64,000 nt of DNA from Arthrobacter sp. P2b (GCF_900168295.1 NZ_FVZL01000006.1:62001-126000); one strand, 5' to 3'. Shown: positions 54,669 to 63,542, counted from the first letter of the stretch. A program made the numbers and translations. Notes: generated by a model not told the origin, from the sequence alone.

Positions 54669-55403
54669 ATGAATGTGTCCCAGTCCCCTGCCCCCGCTGC
54701 CGCAGTCCCCGCCGCCGATGCCTTTACCCATGCCGAAGGCACTGCAGGCCTGAACAGCGCCCGGCTTTACCTCTGCACTGATGCCCGCCGGGACCGCGGG
54801 GACTTCGGGCAGTTCGTGGATGCTGCCTTTGCCGGCGGCGTGGACATCATCCAGTTGCGGGACAAGGCCATCGAGGCGGCCGAGGAGCTGGAGCTGCTGG
54901 CGGTTTTGAAGGAAGCGGCGCAGCGCCATGGCCGGCCGTGGGCTGTGAATGACCGGGCGGACATCGCCGTGTTGTCCGGTGCGCCGGTGTTCCACATCGG
55001 TCAGAAGGACCTTCCGTTGGATGCAGCCCGCACCCTGCTCAACGGCAACGCCGCCATCGGGCTTTCCAGCCATGCCCCCGGGCAGGTGGACGCCGCCCTC
55101 GCTGCCGCAGCCGGACCGTCCGCGCTTGACTACTTCTGCGTCGGACCGGTCTGGGCCACACCCACCAAACCCGGCAGGGCCGCCGTCGGACTGGACCTGG
55201 TGAAGTACGCCGCCGAAGCCTCGGCCGAGGCCGGGAGCGGGGTGCCCTGGTTCGCCATCGGCGGCATCGACCACTCCAATGTGGACCAGGTTGTGGAAGC
55301 AGGAGCGAGCCGCATCGTTGTGGTGCGTGCCATCACGGAAGCCGATGACCCTGCCGCCGCTGCCGCCGCCCTTCTCGCTGCCTTGGACGGGGCCACACCC
55401 TAA
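54669..55403 (+). CDS. thiE: Thiamine-phosphate synthase
   Basis: 244 residues; the first 28 are a variable Ala/Pro-rich extension. It couples hydroxymethylpyrimidine diphosphate to thiazole phosphate. Signatures are [90 protein letters not shown] and [29 protein letters not shown]. It is divergent from thiOSG. The riboswitch is on the opposite transcript, so thiE appears free of direct TPP control. Confidence 0.94.
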   Translation: MNVSQSPAPAAAVPAADAFTHAEGTAGLNSARLYLCTDARRDRGDFGQFVDAAFAGGVDIIQLRDKAIEAAEELELLAVLKEAAQRHGRPWAVNDRADIAVLSGAPVFHIGQKDLPLDAARTLLNGNAAIGLSSHAPGQVDAALAAAAGPSALDYFCVGPVWATPTKPGRAAVGLDLVKYAAEASAEAGSGVPWFAIGGIDHSNVDQVVEAGASRIVVVRAITEADDPAAAAAALLAALDGATP

Positions 55404-55404
55404 A

Positions 55405-55438
55405 GACGCCGCAACACGGCGCAGCCCCGTGCGGCGTC
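55405..55438 (+). terminator. Terminator of thiE
   Basis: Stem GACGCCGC...ACGG / CCGT.GCGGCGTC, 2 bases after the thiE stop. Confidence 0.75.
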
Positions 55439-55468
55439 AATGCCATGCAAAATCGGGGTTCTTCGGGC

Positions 55469-55474
55469 TAGGCT
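55469..55474 (+). promoter_or_regulatory. -10 box of the RNB ribonuclease gene (leaderless)
   Basis: TAGGCT followed by 7 bases and GTG 55482; no ribosome site. Confidence 0.5.
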
Positions 55475-55481
55475 GATTTTC

Positions 55482-56963
55482 GTGTCACATCATCGGCTGG
55501 CTCCCAACGTCCACGAGCACAACAATGCCCTCGAGGAAGCCCTGGGTGCCCTGCGGACCGAACTGGAACTGCCCGGCCCATACCCCCTACACGCCGTCAG
55601 GGATGCCGAAGCGGCCGTCGCGGCCTTGCAGCTGCCGGCCTATGACCTCACCGGGGTCGGGTTCATCACCATCGATCCGGCATCGTCCACGGATTTGGAC
55701 CAGGCCCTGTTCATCGAGGCCGACGGCGATGGGTACCACGTGCTGTACGCCATCGCCGATGTTCCCTCCTTCGTGACGCCCGGCGGGCCCCTGGACGCCG
55801 AAACACGGCGCCGCGGCCAGACCTTTTATGCCCCTGACGGCCGGATTCCGCTGCATCCGGAAGTCATCAGCGAGGGCGCCGGGAGCCTGCTGCCGGGGCA
55901 GGACTGTTCCGCCTTCGTCTGGGATTTCCGGCTGGACAGCGACGCCGAAGTCGCCTCCGTCGCCGTGAAGCGGGCCCGCATGCGCAGCCGGGCCAAGCTC
56001 AGCTACAAGGGGGCGCAGGCTGAACTGGATTCGGGCAACGCATCCCCCGTCCTCCAGCTGCTTAGAGAGGTTGGCCTCAAGCGCGTAGAGCTGGAACGCG
56101 CCCGCGAAGGTGCCAGCCTGAACATGCCGGAACAGGAGATCGTCCAGCTTCCCGACGGCGGCTACCGCATCGCCGCCGCCCCGCAGCTTCCCGTGGAGGA
56201 CTGGAACGCGCAGATTTCGCTGATGACCGGCATGGCCGCCGCGCAGCTCATGCTGGCGGGCAGGGTGGGTATCCTGCGCACCATGCCCGCGCCTGACGAG
56301 CGCTCCCTCAACCACTTCCGCCTGCAGACCGAAGTGCTGGGCAAACCATGGGACGGGGAGGTCAGCTACGGCGAATACCTGCGCACCCTGGACCCTACCG
56401 ATCCCCGACAGCTGGCCATCATGCATTCGGCGGGAATGCTGTTCAGGGGCGCCTCCTACACCGCCTTTGACGGTGTGGTCCCGGAAGACGCGGTGCAGTC
56501 CGCCATCGGTGCCGCCTACGCCCACACCACCGCTCCGCTGCGCCGGCTGGTGGACCGCTTCGTGCTGGTGATCTGCGAGGCCCTGAGCAACGGCGGCAAC
56601 GTTCCAGCGTGGGCGAGGGAGGCGCTGCCGTCACTGCCGGACATCATGGCAGGCTCCGACCAGCTGGCGTCCCGGATGGAGCGCATGGCCCTGGACACCG
56701 TGGAGGCGGCGCTGCTGGTCAACCACATTGGCCAGGAATTCGACGCAATCGTCATTTCCGGGTCCAAGCCGCAAAACGGCAATGGAAAAAACGGGAACGG
56801 CAGGAACGGGAACGGCAACGGCGGTTCCGGAATCATCCAGGTGTCAGAGCCCGCGGTGACCGCCCGGTGCGCCGGCGAACTGGAGTCCGGCACCAAGGTC
56901 CGCGTGCGCCTGGTTTCCTCCGATATTGCCACCCGCGAGGTCCACTTCGAACTGGTGCAGTAG
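55482..56963 (+). CDS. RNB-domain 3'-5' exoribonuclease (RNase II family)
   Basis: 493 residues from GTG 55482; the earlier in-frame ATG at 55440 lies inside the thiE terminator region. The RNB catalytic domain covers about 55-370: FITIDPASSTDLDQALFIE with the metal-binding Asp cluster, AIADVPSFVTPGGPLDAETRRRGQTFY, and AAYAHTTAPLRRLVDRFVLVI. It lacks the N-terminal cold-shock domains of RNase II/R. Near residues 430-450 a low-complexity Asn-Gly repeat (NGNGKNGNGRNGNGNG) links to a small C-terminal beta-rich segment. It probably degrades RNA; the next gene is a DEAD-box RNA helicase. Confidence 0.9.
   Translation: MSHHRLAPNVHEHNNALEEALGALRTELELPGPYPLHAVRDAEAAVAALQLPAYDLTGVGFITIDPASSTDLDQALFIEADGDGYHVLYAIADVPSFVTPGGPLDAETRRRGQTFYAPDGRIPLHPEVISEGAGSLLPGQDCSAFVWDFRLDSDAEVASVAVKRARMRSRAKLSYKGAQAELDSGNASPVLQLLREVGLKRVELERAREGASLNMPEQEIVQLPDGGYRIAAAPQLPVEDWNAQISLMTGMAAAQLMLAGRVGILRTMPAPDERSLNHFRLQTEVLGKPWDGEVSYGEYLRTLDPTDPRQLAIMHSAGMLFRGASYTAFDGVVPEDAVQSAIGAAYAHTTAPLRRLVDRFVLVICEALSNGGNVPAWAREALPSLPDIMAGSDQLASRMERMALDTVEAALLVNHIGQEFDAIVISGSKPQNGNGKNGNGRNGNGNGGSGIIQVSEPAVTARCAGELESGTKVRVRLVSSDIATREVHFELVQ
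56774..56832 (+). repeat. Imprecise AAACGG/GGAACGG coding repeat
   Basis: A run of short AACGGC/AACGGG units encoding alternating Asn and Gly inside the RNB ribonuclease. It is likely a flexible linker prone to length change. Confidence 0.7.
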
Positions 56964-57264
56964 TCCCCTGCGGACACCACGCTTAAGGGCGCGGCAGGGC
57001 CGAAACCGGGATTTAGGCGGTGTACGGCTAGACTGGAGAAGTAGATATGGATGCCCGGTCGTTGATTTCCTTGATTTGAAACCAACAAGCCCGCCCCTAC
57101 GCGATCTTGAGATTTGCCCGCTGGTCACCAGTGCCAGCATTTAGATAGCCCGCGATCGGCTTCCACTGGAATTGCTTGCGCGCCCGAGCGTGCTCCGGAT
57201 CAGCCTCCCCGGCCGGCCCGTTGAGCAGGCAGCGCCATTGCCCAAATGAATAAGGAAACTCCCT
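56964..57264 (+). other. 301-base gap: promoter and long leader of the DEAD-box helicase gene
   Basis: No open frame here looks coding. TAGACT at 57029-57034 is a likely -10 box, which gives a 5' leader of about 225 bases. Long leaders are common for cold-shock DEAD-box helicases. I see no hairpin that I can define with confidence; AAGGAAA lies just before the GTG start. Confidence 0.45.
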
Positions 57265-58947
57265 GTGAGTGAATTGCATACCCATCAGCTTCTGACGGAC
57301 GACACCGGCACCGAGACCATCGAGCCCGAAGAAACCATCATCTCCGATGAGAAGCCGCACGAAATCGCGGAAAAGTCCTTCGCCGACTACAACGTCCGCG
57401 AAGACATCGTGGAATCGCTGGCCGACGCCGGCATTACCCACCCCTTCCCCATCCAGGCCATGACCCTGCCCGTGGCGCTGTCCGGCCACGACATCATCGG
57501 ACAGGCCAAGACCGGTACCGGCAAGACCCTTGGCTTCGGCATCCCGGCGCTGCAGCGCGTCGTCGGGCAGGACGACCCCGGCTACGCGAAGCTGGCCGTT
57601 CCGGGCGCTCCGCAGGCCCTGGTCATCGTCCCCACGCGCGAACTCGCGGTGCAGGTGGCCAATGACCTGCAGACCGCGTCCCGCAAGCGCAATGCGCGCA
57701 TCACCACCATCTACGGCGGCCGCGCCTACGAGCCGCAGGTGGAAGCCCTGAAGCAGGGCGTGGAGGTTGTGGTGGGCACGCCCGGCCGCCTGATCGACCT
57801 CTACAAGCAGAAGCACCTGAGCCTCAAGAACGTCAAGATCGTTGTGCTCGACGAAGCCGACGAGATGCTGGACCTGGGCTTCCTGCCGGACGTGGAAACC
57901 CTTATTGCCGGCACCCCTGCCGTCCGGCAGACCCTGCTGTTCTCAGCCACGATGCCCGGCCCGGTCATCGCCATGGCACGCCGGTACATGACGCAGCCAA
58001 CGCACATCCGTGCGGCGGACCCCGAGGACGAGGGCCTGACCAAGCGGGACATCCGCCAGCTCATCTACCGTGCACACAGCATGGACAAGACCGAAGTGGT
58101 GGCCCGCATCCTCCAGGCCAGGGGCCGGGGACGCACCATCATCTTCACCAAGACCAAGCGCACCGCCGCGAAGGTGGCCGAGGAGCTGGTGGACCGCGGG
58201 TTCGCCGCTGCCGCCATCCACGGCGACCTTGGCCAGGGGGCCCGTGAGCAGGCCCTGCGCGCCTTCCGCAACAACAAGGTGGACGTGCTCGTGGCGACGG
58301 ACGTTGCTGCCCGCGGCATCGACGTCGAGGACGTCACCCACGTCATCAACTACCAGTGCGTGGAAGACGAGAAGATCTACCTGCACCGGGTGGGCCGCAC
58401 CGGCCGCGCCGGCAACAAGGGCACCGCCGTCACGTTCGTGGACTGGGACGACATGCCGCGCTGGGGCCTGATCAACAAGGCCCTGGGGCTGAGCGTGCCC
58501 GAGCCCGTCGAAACGTACTCCTCCTCGCCGCACCTCTACACGGACCTGGATATCCCCGAGGGCACCAAGGGCCGGCTGCCGCGTGACAAGCGCACCCTGG
58601 CCGGCGTAGACGCCGAGGTCCTGGAGGACCTGGGCGAAACCGGCAAGAAGAACAGCCGCAGCCCCCGCAGCGGGGACGGCCGGGACCGTGACAGCCGTGG
58701 GCGCTCAGGCAAGACCGGTGGCCGTGAAGGTGGCCGCGGCGGCGAGTCCGCCGCCCGCTCTGGTGAGCGCCGCCGTCGTTCTTCCGAGCCTGCCGCAGCC
58801 TCCGCACCTGCCGCCGAGTCCCCAACCGGGACCGACGGCGAGCAGCCCTCGCGTGCCCGCCGCACCCGCACCCGTACCCGCCGCCGCAACGGTGAAGTGG
58901 TTGCCGGCACGGACAAGGGCGCACAGCCTGGCAGCAGCGAGGGCTAA
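57265..58947 (+). CDS. DEAD-box ATP-dependent RNA helicase
   Basis: 560 residues from GTG 57265. Motifs in order: Q motif FPIQAMTLPVAL, Walker A AKTGTGKTLGF, PTRELAVQVA, TPGRLIDL, DEADEMLDLGF, SATMP, IIFTKTKRTA, VATDVAARGIDVEDV and HRVGRTGRAG. The core ends near residue 420. The last 110 residues form a disordered Arg/Gly/Ser-rich basic tail (REGGRGGESAARSGERRRRSS), which usually gives non-specific RNA binding. It resembles the RhlE/DeaD group that remodels RNA in ribosome assembly, decay or cold adaptation. The upstream RNB ribonuclease could be a functional partner. The methyltransferase gene follows after 8 bases. Confidence 0.94.
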   Translation: MSELHTHQLLTDDTGTETIEPEETIISDEKPHEIAEKSFADYNVREDIVESLADAGITHPFPIQAMTLPVALSGHDIIGQAKTGTGKTLGFGIPALQRVVGQDDPGYAKLAVPGAPQALVIVPTRELAVQVANDLQTASRKRNARITTIYGGRAYEPQVEALKQGVEVVVGTPGRLIDLYKQKHLSLKNVKIVVLDEADEMLDLGFLPDVETLIAGTPAVRQTLLFSATMPGPVIAMARRYMTQPTHIRAADPEDEGLTKRDIRQLIYRAHSMDKTEVVARILQARGRGRTIIFTKTKRTAAKVAEELVDRGFAAAAIHGDLGQGAREQALRAFRNNKVDVLVATDVAARGIDVEDVTHVINYQCVEDEKIYLHRVGRTGRAGNKGTAVTFVDWDDMPRWGLINKALGLSVPEPVETYSSSPHLYTDLDIPEGTKGRLPRDKRTLAGVDAEVLEDLGETGKKNSRSPRSGDGRDRDSRGRSGKTGGREGGRGGESAARSGERRRRSSEPAAASAPAAESPTGTDGEQPSRARRTRTRTRRRNGEVVAGTDKGAQPGSSEG

Positions 58948-58955
58948 CTGCCTTC

Positions 58956-59828
58956 ATGACTGACACTGTTTGGGCGCCGGACGGCGGCAGCCTGGTGGTG
59001 CACGCGGACAACGCGGAGTACCTCCCCACCCTGCCGGCCGGCGCCTTCACGCTGATTTACGTCGATCCGCCTTTCAACACGGGCAGGCCGCAGCTGCGCC
59101 AGGAAACCAGGATGGTGGCCAACGCCGAGGGCAGCGGGGACCGGGTGGGCTTCAAGGGCCGCTCCTACGACACCATCAAGGGTGCCCTGCACCGCTACGA
59201 CGACGCGTTCAGCGACTACTGGTCCTTCCTGGAGCCGCGGCTCGTGGAGGCCTGGCGCCTGCTGGCAGAGGACGGCACCCTGTACCTGCACCTGGACTAC
59301 CGCGAGGTGCACTACGCCAAGGTGATGCTGGATGCCATCTTTGGCCGGGAATGCTTCCTGAACGAGATCATCTGGGCCTATGATTACGGCGCCCGCGCCA
59401 AGAACCGCTGGCCCACGAAGCACGACAACATCCTGGTGTACGTCAAGAACCCCGCGAAGTACCACTTCGACAGCGCGGAGGTGGACCGGGAACCCTACAT
59501 GGCCCCCGGCCTGGTGACCCCCGCCAAGCGGGAGCTGGGCAAGCTGCCTACGGACGTCTGGTGGCACACCATCGTCTCCCCCACCGGCAAGGAAAAAACC
59601 GGCTACCCCACCCAGAAGCCGGAGGGGCTGGTCCGCCGGGTCGTGGCCGCCTCAAGCCGGCCCGGCGACTGGTGCCTGGACTTCTTCGCCGGTTCCGGAA
59701 CCCTGGGCGCGGTGGCCGCCAAGCTGGGGCGCAGGTTCGTCTGCGTGGACCAGAATCAGCCGGCCGTGGACATCATGGCCAAGCGGCTGGGTGCCCACGC
59801 CACCTTCGTGACCCACCAGCCCAACTAG
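58956..59828 (+). CDS. Solitary beta-class site-specific DNA methyltransferase
   Basis: 290 residues. Motif IV VDPPFNTG (Asp37) comes first and the S-adenosylmethionine motif DFFAGSGTLG (244-250) is near the C-terminus, the beta-class order, with GYPTQKPEGLVRRVV between them. DPPF/Y motifs belong to amino-methyltransferases (N6-adenine or N4-cytosine). The target recognition region is about 40-200. No restriction endonuclease, specificity subunit or mobile element is adjacent. It begins 8 bases after the helicase gene, so it is probably in its operon. An epigenetic or housekeeping role is possible; target sequence unknown. Confidence 0.88.
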   Translation: MTDTVWAPDGGSLVVHADNAEYLPTLPAGAFTLIYVDPPFNTGRPQLRQETRMVANAEGSGDRVGFKGRSYDTIKGALHRYDDAFSDYWSFLEPRLVEAWRLLAEDGTLYLHLDYREVHYAKVMLDAIFGRECFLNEIIWAYDYGARAKNRWPTKHDNILVYVKNPAKYHFDSAEVDREPYMAPGLVTPAKRELGKLPTDVWWHTIVSPTGKEKTGYPTQKPEGLVRRVVAASSRPGDWCLDFFAGSGTLGAVAAKLGRRFVCVDQNQPAVDIMAKRLGAHATFVTHQPN

Positions 59829-59877
59829 GTAGCGCCAATTGTCGTTGTGGAGCTCCATAACGACAGTTGGCGCTACC
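59828..59877. repeat. Intergenic palindrome 3 (19-base arms)
   Basis: Arms 59828-59846 (GGTAGCGCCAATTGTCGTT) and 59859-59877 match with one mismatch. The 12-base centre contains GGAGCTCC, itself palindromic. It starts in the last base of the methyltransferase stop codon and lies between that gene and the converging PHP gene. Confidence 0.85.
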
Positions 59878-59899
59878 CAGTTGGGGAAGCCGGGCAGGA

Positions 59900-60748
59900 T
59901 CAGGGGCGGACGACGGCGGTCCCCGTGCCGAGCTCCTCGATCCGGGCCAGGACCTCCGGTGCCGTCAGGTTCTCCCCCAGCAGGTTGGGCTTGCCCGTGC
60001 CGTGGTAGTCGGAGGAGCCGGTGATCAGCAGGTCATGCTTCGCCGCCAACCGCCGCAGGAACGCGCGGCCGTCCTCCGGGTTGTCACGGTGGTCGATTTC
60101 CAGCCCTGCCAACCCGGCGTCGATCATCTCCTGGTAGACGCGCTCCCCCACGATCCTGCCCCGGGCGGATGCCACCGGATGGGCGAAGACCGGGACTCCG
60201 CCGGCTGCACGGACCAGTTCGACGGCGGTGGCGGGGTCCGGCGCGTAATGCTGGATGAAGTAGCGCGACCGCGAGGTGAGGATGGAAGCGAACGCCTCGG
60301 AGCGGTCCTCCACCACACCGGCGGCCACCAGCGCGTCGGCGATGTGCGGGCGGCCGAGCGTCGCACCAGGAGCCACATGGTGGATGACGTCATCCCACGT
60401 GAGCGGGTAGTCCTCGGCAAGGAGCGTGACCATCCGCTCGGCGCGGGTCAGCCGCGCATCCTTGGCCTTGGTAATCTCCTCCAGCAGCCCCGCATGCGCG
60501 GGATCGTGCAGGTAGCTCAGGAGATGGACACTGATCCCTTCGCCGGTCCGGCAGGAAACCTCCATGCCGGGCACCAGCGCCACCCCGTGCTCGGCAGCGG
60601 CGGCAGACGCTTCCGCCCAGCCGTCCGTGGAGTCATGGTCGGTCAGGGCCACCACGTCCAGGCCGGCGCGGGCAGCGGAGGCCATGACGTCGGCGGGTTT
60701 CTCCGTGCCGTCGGAGACATTCGAGTGGGCATGCAGGTCGATCCTCAC
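59900..60748 (-). CDS. PHP-domain phosphoesterase (TrpH/YciV-like)
   Basis: 282 residues from GTG 60748. The PHP metal motifs are clear: RIDLHAHSNVSDGTEKPADVMASAARAGLDVVALTDHDSTDGW at the N-terminus, EVSCRT, VFAHPVASARG and a C-terminal LITGSSDYHGTGKPNLLGE. The closest known group hydrolyses 3',5'-nucleoside bisphosphates and short RNA 5' ends. TAGGCT 6 bases upstream of the GTG suggests a leaderless mRNA. It is divergent from the aminopeptidase gene with 80 bases between starts. Confidence 0.9.
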   Translation of the reverse strand: MRIDLHAHSNVSDGTEKPADVMASAARAGLDVVALTDHDSTDGWAEASAAAAEHGVALVPGMEVSCRTGEGISVHLLSYLHDPAHAGLLEEITKAKDARLTRAERMVTLLAEDYPLTWDDVIHHVAPGATLGRPHIADALVAAGVVEDRSEAFASILTSRSRYFIQHYAPDPATAVELVRAAGGVPVFAHPVASARGRIVGERVYQEMIDAGLAGLEIDHRDNPEDGRAFLRRLAAKHDLLITGSSDYHGTGKPNLLGENLTAPEVLARIEELGTGTAVVRP

Positions 60749-60754
60749 CTGTCC

Positions 60755-60760
60755 AGCCTA
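60755..60760 (-). promoter_or_regulatory. -10 box of the PHP gene (leaderless)
   Basis: TAGGCT on the minus strand, 6 bases before GTG 60748. Confidence 0.5.
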
Positions 60761-60828
60761 GTAGACGGGCTGCCGGCCCGCCGGAAGCCCCGTTCGCATC
60801 GCCGGGAAGCTGGTGAGACGATGGTGCC

Positions 60829-62409
60829 GTGAACCATGCCGATAACACCCCGAACTCTGCTTCCCAGCCGCTGGAAGAGCGGGTCAACAACCGCTCGCAG
60901 CGGCCCAGTTCCGACGCTTTCAAGGCCTTCATGGCCAGCAACTGGGCGCCGTCAAACGAGGAGCTTCCCGGCCTCGACGCCGTGGCCGGCTACGCCGCAA
61001 ACCGGCGGAAGGCCATCTCCACCCAGTTCAAAGGCGAGCGCCTGGTCATCCCCGCCGGCCCGCTGAAGGTCCGGTCCAACGACTGCGATTACCGGTTCCG
61101 CCCCCACTCCGGCTTCGCCCACCTGACCGGCCTCGGCCTGGACCACGAGCCGGACGCCGTGCTGATCATGGAGCCTGTTGAGGAAGGAAAGGGCGACGAC
61201 GGCGGGCAGCACCGTGCCACGCTCTACTTCCGGCCGCTGGCTGGCAGGGATACCGAGCAGTTCTACGCAGACGCGCGCTCCGGGGAGTTCTGGATCGGGC
61301 GCCGGCCCACCCTGGCCGAGTTCGAGGCCCGCCTGGGCCTGGCCACAGCCCACATCGACCAGCTGGAAACGGCCATCACCAAGAACGTGGGCGCCCCGGA
61401 GATCGGCGGCATCTCCATCCGGCTGGTCCGCAAGGTGGACGAAAACATCGACGCGCTGGTGGACACGGCGCGCTACAACACGGCGAAGGATCCGGACAAC
61501 CTGGACCTGGGCGTCCTGGATGCCCTCGACGAAAAACTCAGCGAAGCCCTCTCCGAGCTGCGCCTGCTCAAGGATGACTGGGAAATCGAGCAGATGAAGA
61601 CCGCCGTGGCCGCCACCGTTGAAGGTTTCGAAGAAGTGGTGAAGGTCCTGCCGCGGGCACTGACCCACGCCCGTGGCGAACGGGTGGTTGAGGGCGCGTT
61701 CTTCGCCCGTGCCCGCGAAGTGGGCAACGAGCTGGGCTACGACACCATCGCGGCATCCGGCAACAACGCCACGGTCCTGCACTGGACCCGCAACACCGGA
61801 AAAATCAGTGCCGGCGAACTCCTGCTGCTCGACGCAGGCGTGGAAGTCGATTCCCTCTACACAGCTGACATCACGCGCACCCTTCCGGCCAGCGGGGTGT
61901 TCAGCGACGTCCAGCGCAAAGTCTATGAGGCAGTCCTCGACGCCGCCGACGCCGGCTTCGCCGCGGCGCGTCCCGGCACGAAGTTCCGGGACATCCACAC
62001 GGCCGCCACCACCGTCCTGGCCGAGCGGCTCGCCGAATGGGGCCTCCTTCCGGTCAGCGTGGAGGAGGCCATCAGCCCCGAAGGCCAGCAGCACCGCCGC
62101 TGGATGCCGCACGGCACCAGCCACCACCTGGGACTGGACGTCCATGACTGCGCTCAGGCAAAGCGGGAGCTCTACCTGGACGGCATCCTTACAGAAGGCA
62201 TGGTGTTCACCATCGAGCCGGGCCTCTACTTCAAGGAAGAGGACCTGGCCATTCCCGAGGAATACCGCGGAATCGGCGTCCGGATCGAGGACGACATCCT
62301 GATGACCGCCGACGGACCGGTCAACCTCAGTGCCGCCCTGCCGCGCAAGGCGGACGAGGTTGAGGACTGGATGGCCGGCATCTACCGCGAGGCTGACGCC
62401 GCCTCGTAG
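60829..62409 (+). CDS. pepP: Xaa-Pro aminopeptidase (aminopeptidase P)
   Basis: 526 residues from GTG 60829. It releases N-terminal residues that precede proline. The N-terminal domain (about 60-250) is the creatinase-like domain, and the C-terminal pita-bread domain holds the dinuclear metal site: LLLDAGVEVDSLYTADITRTLP (two Asp), PHGTSHHLGLDVHD (His), FTIEPGLYF (Glu) and GVRIEDDIL (Glu). All ligands are present. The first 40 residues are a variable extension. A clear terminator follows. Confidence 0.94.
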   Translation: MNHADNTPNSASQPLEERVNNRSQRPSSDAFKAFMASNWAPSNEELPGLDAVAGYAANRRKAISTQFKGERLVIPAGPLKVRSNDCDYRFRPHSGFAHLTGLGLDHEPDAVLIMEPVEEGKGDDGGQHRATLYFRPLAGRDTEQFYADARSGEFWIGRRPTLAEFEARLGLATAHIDQLETAITKNVGAPEIGGISIRLVRKVDENIDALVDTARYNTAKDPDNLDLGVLDALDEKLSEALSELRLLKDDWEIEQMKTAVAATVEGFEEVVKVLPRALTHARGERVVEGAFFARAREVGNELGYDTIAASGNNATVLHWTRNTGKISAGELLLLDAGVEVDSLYTADITRTLPASGVFSDVQRKVYEAVLDAADAGFAAARPGTKFRDIHTAATTVLAERLAEWGLLPVSVEEAISPEGQQHRRWMPHGTSHHLGLDVHDCAQAKRELYLDGILTEGMVFTIEPGLYFKEEDLAIPEEYRGIGVRIEDDILMTADGPVNLSAALPRKADEVEDWMAGIYREADAAS

Positions 62410-62457
62410 CCCGCTGTAGGCAGGCAGTCCGCCCGGCTTAGGGGATTCGGCAAACGA

Positions 62458-62497
62458 AAAAGCGGGACCTCCGGAAGTACCCGGTGGTCCCGCTTTT
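62458..62497. terminator. Bidirectional terminator after pepP
   Basis: Stem AAAAGCGGGACC / GGTCCCGCTTTT with a 16-base partly paired loop, A-rich on the left and T-rich on the right, between the converging pepP and stress-protein genes. Confidence 0.85.
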
Positions 62498-62514
62498 GCG
62501 TGTTCCTGTAACGG

Positions 62515-63465
62515 CTACTGGCGCGGTCCGGCAGGCCCCTGCTGGCCGTCTCCGTCGCGGTCGGCGTCCGCGGCGGGCACGTTGCCGCCGGGCACCTGGG
62601 TGGCGCCGGGCTGGTCCACGCCCTGCTGGGCCTGCCCTGGAGCCGGTTCCTGGGGCAACCGGACGCCGTATTGGGGCCGGCCGTCCGGCAGGTCCGGGTA
62701 ACGGACCGTGCGCACCGGCTCCTGGCGCGGGCCGCCGTCGGTATTCTGTCCGTCCTGCTGGGCACCCTGCTGCTGGCTGCCGGCAGCAGGGTAGCCGCTG
62801 TCCTGGGCGGAGGATCCCGAGGACTGGCCGTAGGGGTCGTTCCAGCCCGACGGGCGGGCAGGGCCCTGGCCCGGCTGCTGGTAGTTCTGGTTCTGCTGGA
62901 ACGGCTGGTTCTGGTAGTCGCGCTGCGTGTAGGGGCCGTTGCCCGCGGCCGCGTCCGAGCGGTTCATGGGCAGCTGATGCAGCAGCCGCCGGGCCTCGTG
63001 CGCCGCCTCAGGCGACACCACGACGTCGTAACTGGTCGCAACCACTTGGCTGGTGGAGGTGAAATCCCGCTTGCCCCGCTGCATGGCATAGGTGACGATG
63101 CCGAAGAGCATAAAGAACGCCGCGCCCATCAGCACCGACGTGAGGATCGAGAAGTACCCCGGCGAGGGCGCGAAGAACGAGAGCAGCACACCCACGAACA
63201 GGCCGAACCACATGCCGCTCAGTGCGCCGGAAAGGGCCACCCTGGGGTAGCTCAGGCGCCCCGTCACCCGCTCAACCATCTTCAGTTCGTTGCCCACGAT
63301 GGATACCATGTGTACCGGGAACTGCTGGTCCGCGAGGTAATCCACCGCTTTCTGGGCATCCAGGTAAGAGGTATAGGAGCCGACGGTGTCGCCGGTGGGA
63401 ACGGCCCTGGCTTCGTCCATGCCGTTGGGGCCACCTGCCTTGGGAGCACCAAAAATGTTTGCCAT
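62515..63465 (-). CDS. YflT-like general stress membrane protein with Gln/Pro-rich tail
   Basis: 316 residues from ATG 63465 (MANIFGAPKAGG); an in-frame ATG at 63483 is less likely. Residues 25-70 resemble the YflT/general stress domain (SYLDAQKAVDYLADQQFPVHMVSIVG). Two membrane spans follow (about 76-97 and 103-124: LSGALSGMWFGLFVGVLLSFF and ILTSVLMGAAFFMLFGIVTYAM). The C-terminal 130 residues are disordered and rich in Gln, Pro, Gly and Asn. Function unknown; stress-induced homologues exist in other Gram-positives. It is divergent from the PRC-barrel gene. Confidence 0.78.
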   Translation of the reverse strand: MANIFGAPKAGGPNGMDEARAVPTGDTVGSYTSYLDAQKAVDYLADQQFPVHMVSIVGNELKMVERVTGRLSYPRVALSGALSGMWFGLFVGVLLSFFAPSPGYFSILTSVLMGAAFFMLFGIVTYAMQRGKRDFTSTSQVVATSYDVVVSPEAAHEARRLLHQLPMNRSDAAAGNGPYTQRDYQNQPFQQNQNYQQPGQGPARPSGWNDPYGQSSGSSAQDSGYPAAGSQQQGAQQDGQNTDGGPRQEPVRTVRYPDLPDGRPQYGVRLPQEPAPGQAQQGVDQPGATQVPGGNVPAADADRDGDGQQGPAGPRQ

Positions 63466-63530
63466 GGTCCCATTCTTGCCCATCCGTATGGATGCTGCCT
63501 GTGAATTCAGCTAAAAGAGAGCAGACTCGG

Positions 63531-63536
63531 TAGCCT
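63531..63536 (+). promoter_or_regulatory. -10 box of the PRC-barrel gene (leaderless)
   Basis: TAGCCT followed by 6 bases and GTG 63543; no ribosome site. Confidence 0.5.
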
Positions 63537-63542
63537 GTAGGG

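Noticed and set aside
58956..59828. Restriction-modification system
   Set aside because: Only the methyltransferase is present; neighbours are an RNA helicase and a PHP phosphoesterase, neither a restriction nuclease.
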